Below, piece by piece: positions 62,250-64,000 of a stretch of DNA of 64,000 nucleotides. The DNA is from Anisakis pegreffii. Its lineage: Eukaryota; Nematoda; Chromadorea; Rhabditida; Anisakidae. Numbering within the stretch: position 1 is the first letter of the stretch; the number at the start of each line of letters is the position of its first letter. The notes under the pieces were generated by a model, which searched no databases, had not been told where the DNA came from, and saw only the letters and a program-made list of their open reading frames with translations. The DNA lies in contig JAPYMA010000307.1 in assembly GCA_035041965.1 (NCBI GenBank), forward strand, positions 1 through 64,000, in the 5' to 3' direction. The position numbers were made by a program, and so were the translations under genes.

Positions 62250-64000
62250 TAAGATCGTTTAAAAGTCACTCGACTATTCAGTCTGCAGTCATAATCAATT
62301 TCATCAGTTAAATACATTACGTACATCAACGATAATGTTACGTAATCATTATAGTAACAAAAAAACAACATTTCAAATTACAAGCATTCAAAACTGCTGA
62401 ACGTTCATGAAATGAATACTTTGAAGCCAAATAAAAAAACGGTTGAACTGGTTGCTAGATGAGTCAAAGCTTTTTTTTTCGGTGAAGAAGTTCAACGAAT
62501 GATTAACTAACGCCAGTGCAGCAACGGGATGGAAGCAAATGATGATTCAAGAATGCCACCACATTAAACGGAAATCCTGAGTATATGTTTTTGATATAGA
62601 AATTTGCATATTTGAAATTTCTCTTTGACGTTTGATTAAAATGCAGCAATTTGTTTATTATGTTAGTTCAGTGCAAGCAAACCCTCATCTCATCAGAATA
62701 TTATTAGCTATGCTCATGAGACATGAACCTGAAAGATGCATCTATCTACCTTTGTAATGAATGAATGATACGCAAAGAAGTGAATGACTAGAATGGTTGT
62801 CTTTTGAAGCATGAATTGGTGCGTTATGCGTAAATATTTTGCACTGATCAAAATCCAATGAGACTTTATTTGAATAGCATTGGATTTTGTGTGCGTTCGT
62901 TACGCACCGCATAAAAGAGCGAGCGTTATCTCGACAAATAAGACTGGAATATATAGATGAACAATTGTCTTTCTCGTGAAACCACCATTCGACTCTTCAG
63001 TCGTTTCCTACATCTCTCCTTTTCTCCTTGCAAACAGCAATCACTCTTATTTGTTTAAGCTAAGTACTTTATAAGGTAAATCGCATTTCATTTGGTAATT
63101 ATCAGTGTAGTAATTGAACTCAATAGCATTTCATTAATGATATTGACGATTCGGGTTGGGGTAAAAGTTTGCCGTCTTCGTGCAGGGGGCAGGGATCTTA
63201 TTAAAAACCAAATGGTGTATCAATACCATTGATTTTCTCGAGTTTGAGCCATGATTTGGATCGCATAATCGTGCAATTCTACTCGTTTGTCTCCAGTAGA
63301 CTTACATTCAGATTGACCAATAACAGTTGCTGGTGCGATTGAATACAGAAATTTTGAAGCAGATTTATGATGAATGCAGCGTGTTCCAAATGAGGAGAAG
63401 AATGTCAGAATGAGAATGAGATGAAGAGGATTGAGGTGGAATGATGAAATGAATAAAGATATAGTGATTGTTAATTTGTAAATCGTTTATTCAAGTTATC
63501 ACTAACGAATGAACACATTCATTTTGCAGTATTGATACTAGCAGATGAACATATTCCAACGAGTCAAACAAGAATGTGGCTGTTGTGCTTGTTGATAAGA
63601 ATCGTTCAAGTTTAGGCGAGTGCGGATGAATGTCGTTTATTGAACGATTTACGTCACAACTATGACCCTCTCGAATGTCCTGTCTCCACTGAATGTCACT
63701 AAGAAGTTTTACTTGTAGCAGATTCTTGATGTGGTGACTCAGTTTGATTTTGTTTTGTTTAGCGAATTCGTTGCAGCGAGTCTCTTTCGTCTCATTTCAA
63801 CTGGTCTATTCAAGTCCATTTCACATTTTCCCTTTGAATATTTATTCTCCCATTTGTAATCACTTCCAAAATTAATTTCAACCACTTTCGGGATGAGAAA
63901 AATGAAGTGGTAACGTTGGTTGAATGGGTGGAATACGTAAGTGCGAATTATCAGAAATTTGATTCAAAATTGTTCATTTTGCATAGCAGATTGCGATCTT
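62250..64000. other. Right-edge non-coding stretch
   Basis: No coding sequence was recognised in the last 1.75 kb. The left part should include the promoter and 5'UTR of the minus-strand 115-aa gene. Confidence 0.5.

Noticed and set aside
1..64000. CRISPR array, phage, plasmid or secretion-system features
   Set aside because: None is present; all gene structure is intron-containing and animal-type.

Overview
This is invertebrate genomic DNA, most likely from a nematode. The evidence is AT-rich sequence, many short introns with TTTTCAG-type acceptors and GTAAG/GTTAG-type donors, an RTE-type LINE, and animal-only gene families (SPDEF-type ETS factor, GIT, FRS2, TOM1, RUNDC1). The species cannot be named from the sequence. 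There is no bacterial or viral organisation, and I saw no rRNA, convincing tRNA or CRISPR array.

Layout. 1-451 (-): N-terminus of a secreted protein that runs off the left edge. 0.8-1.6 kb: a 177-bp direct duplication followed by a perfect 30-bp hairpin. 2.27-5.21 kb (-): nearly complete RTE-type LINE with a 14-bp target-site duplication and one frame break. 9.20-12.67 kb (-): RUNDC1-like RUN-domain gene. 13.07-13.36 kb (-): possible single-pass membrane protein. 17.76-21.33 kb (-): TOM1 (VHS + GAT). 24.33-27.93 kb (+): GT10 alpha-1,3-fucosyltransferase. 28.41-35.28 kb (-): large FRS2-like docking protein, converging on the fucosyltransferase. 36-43 kb: a mobile-element graveyard with two hAT-type elements marked by target-site duplications (one inside an FRS2 intron, one at 36.95-37.78 kb), a short LINE-derived element at 42.76-42.91 kb and decayed RT sequence. 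45.88-48.89 kb (-): SPDEF-type ETS factor with Pointed and ETS domains. 53.0-53.6 kb: degenerate repeat units. 54.84-60.66 kb (+): GIT ArfGAP scaffold. 61.84-62.25 kb (-): two-exon 115-aa protein with an eIF4E-binding-like motif.

Function. The genes do not form an operon: spacing is kilobases and strands are mixed. Their roles overlap loosely. TOM1, RUNDC1 and GIT belong to endosome, ARF or membrane-traffic families. FRS2 and GIT are receptor/Ras or Rac adaptors. SPDEF is an ETS factor of the kind often placed downstream of Ras/MAPK. The fucosyltransferase is a Golgi glycan enzyme.

Gene models were assembled by eye from conserved protein blocks, splice sites and reading phase. Internal boundaries are good for TOM1, GIT, SPDEF, the fucosyltransferase and most of the FRS2-like gene. 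They are uncertain for the middle of RUNDC1 and for the first exons of FRS2 and GIT.
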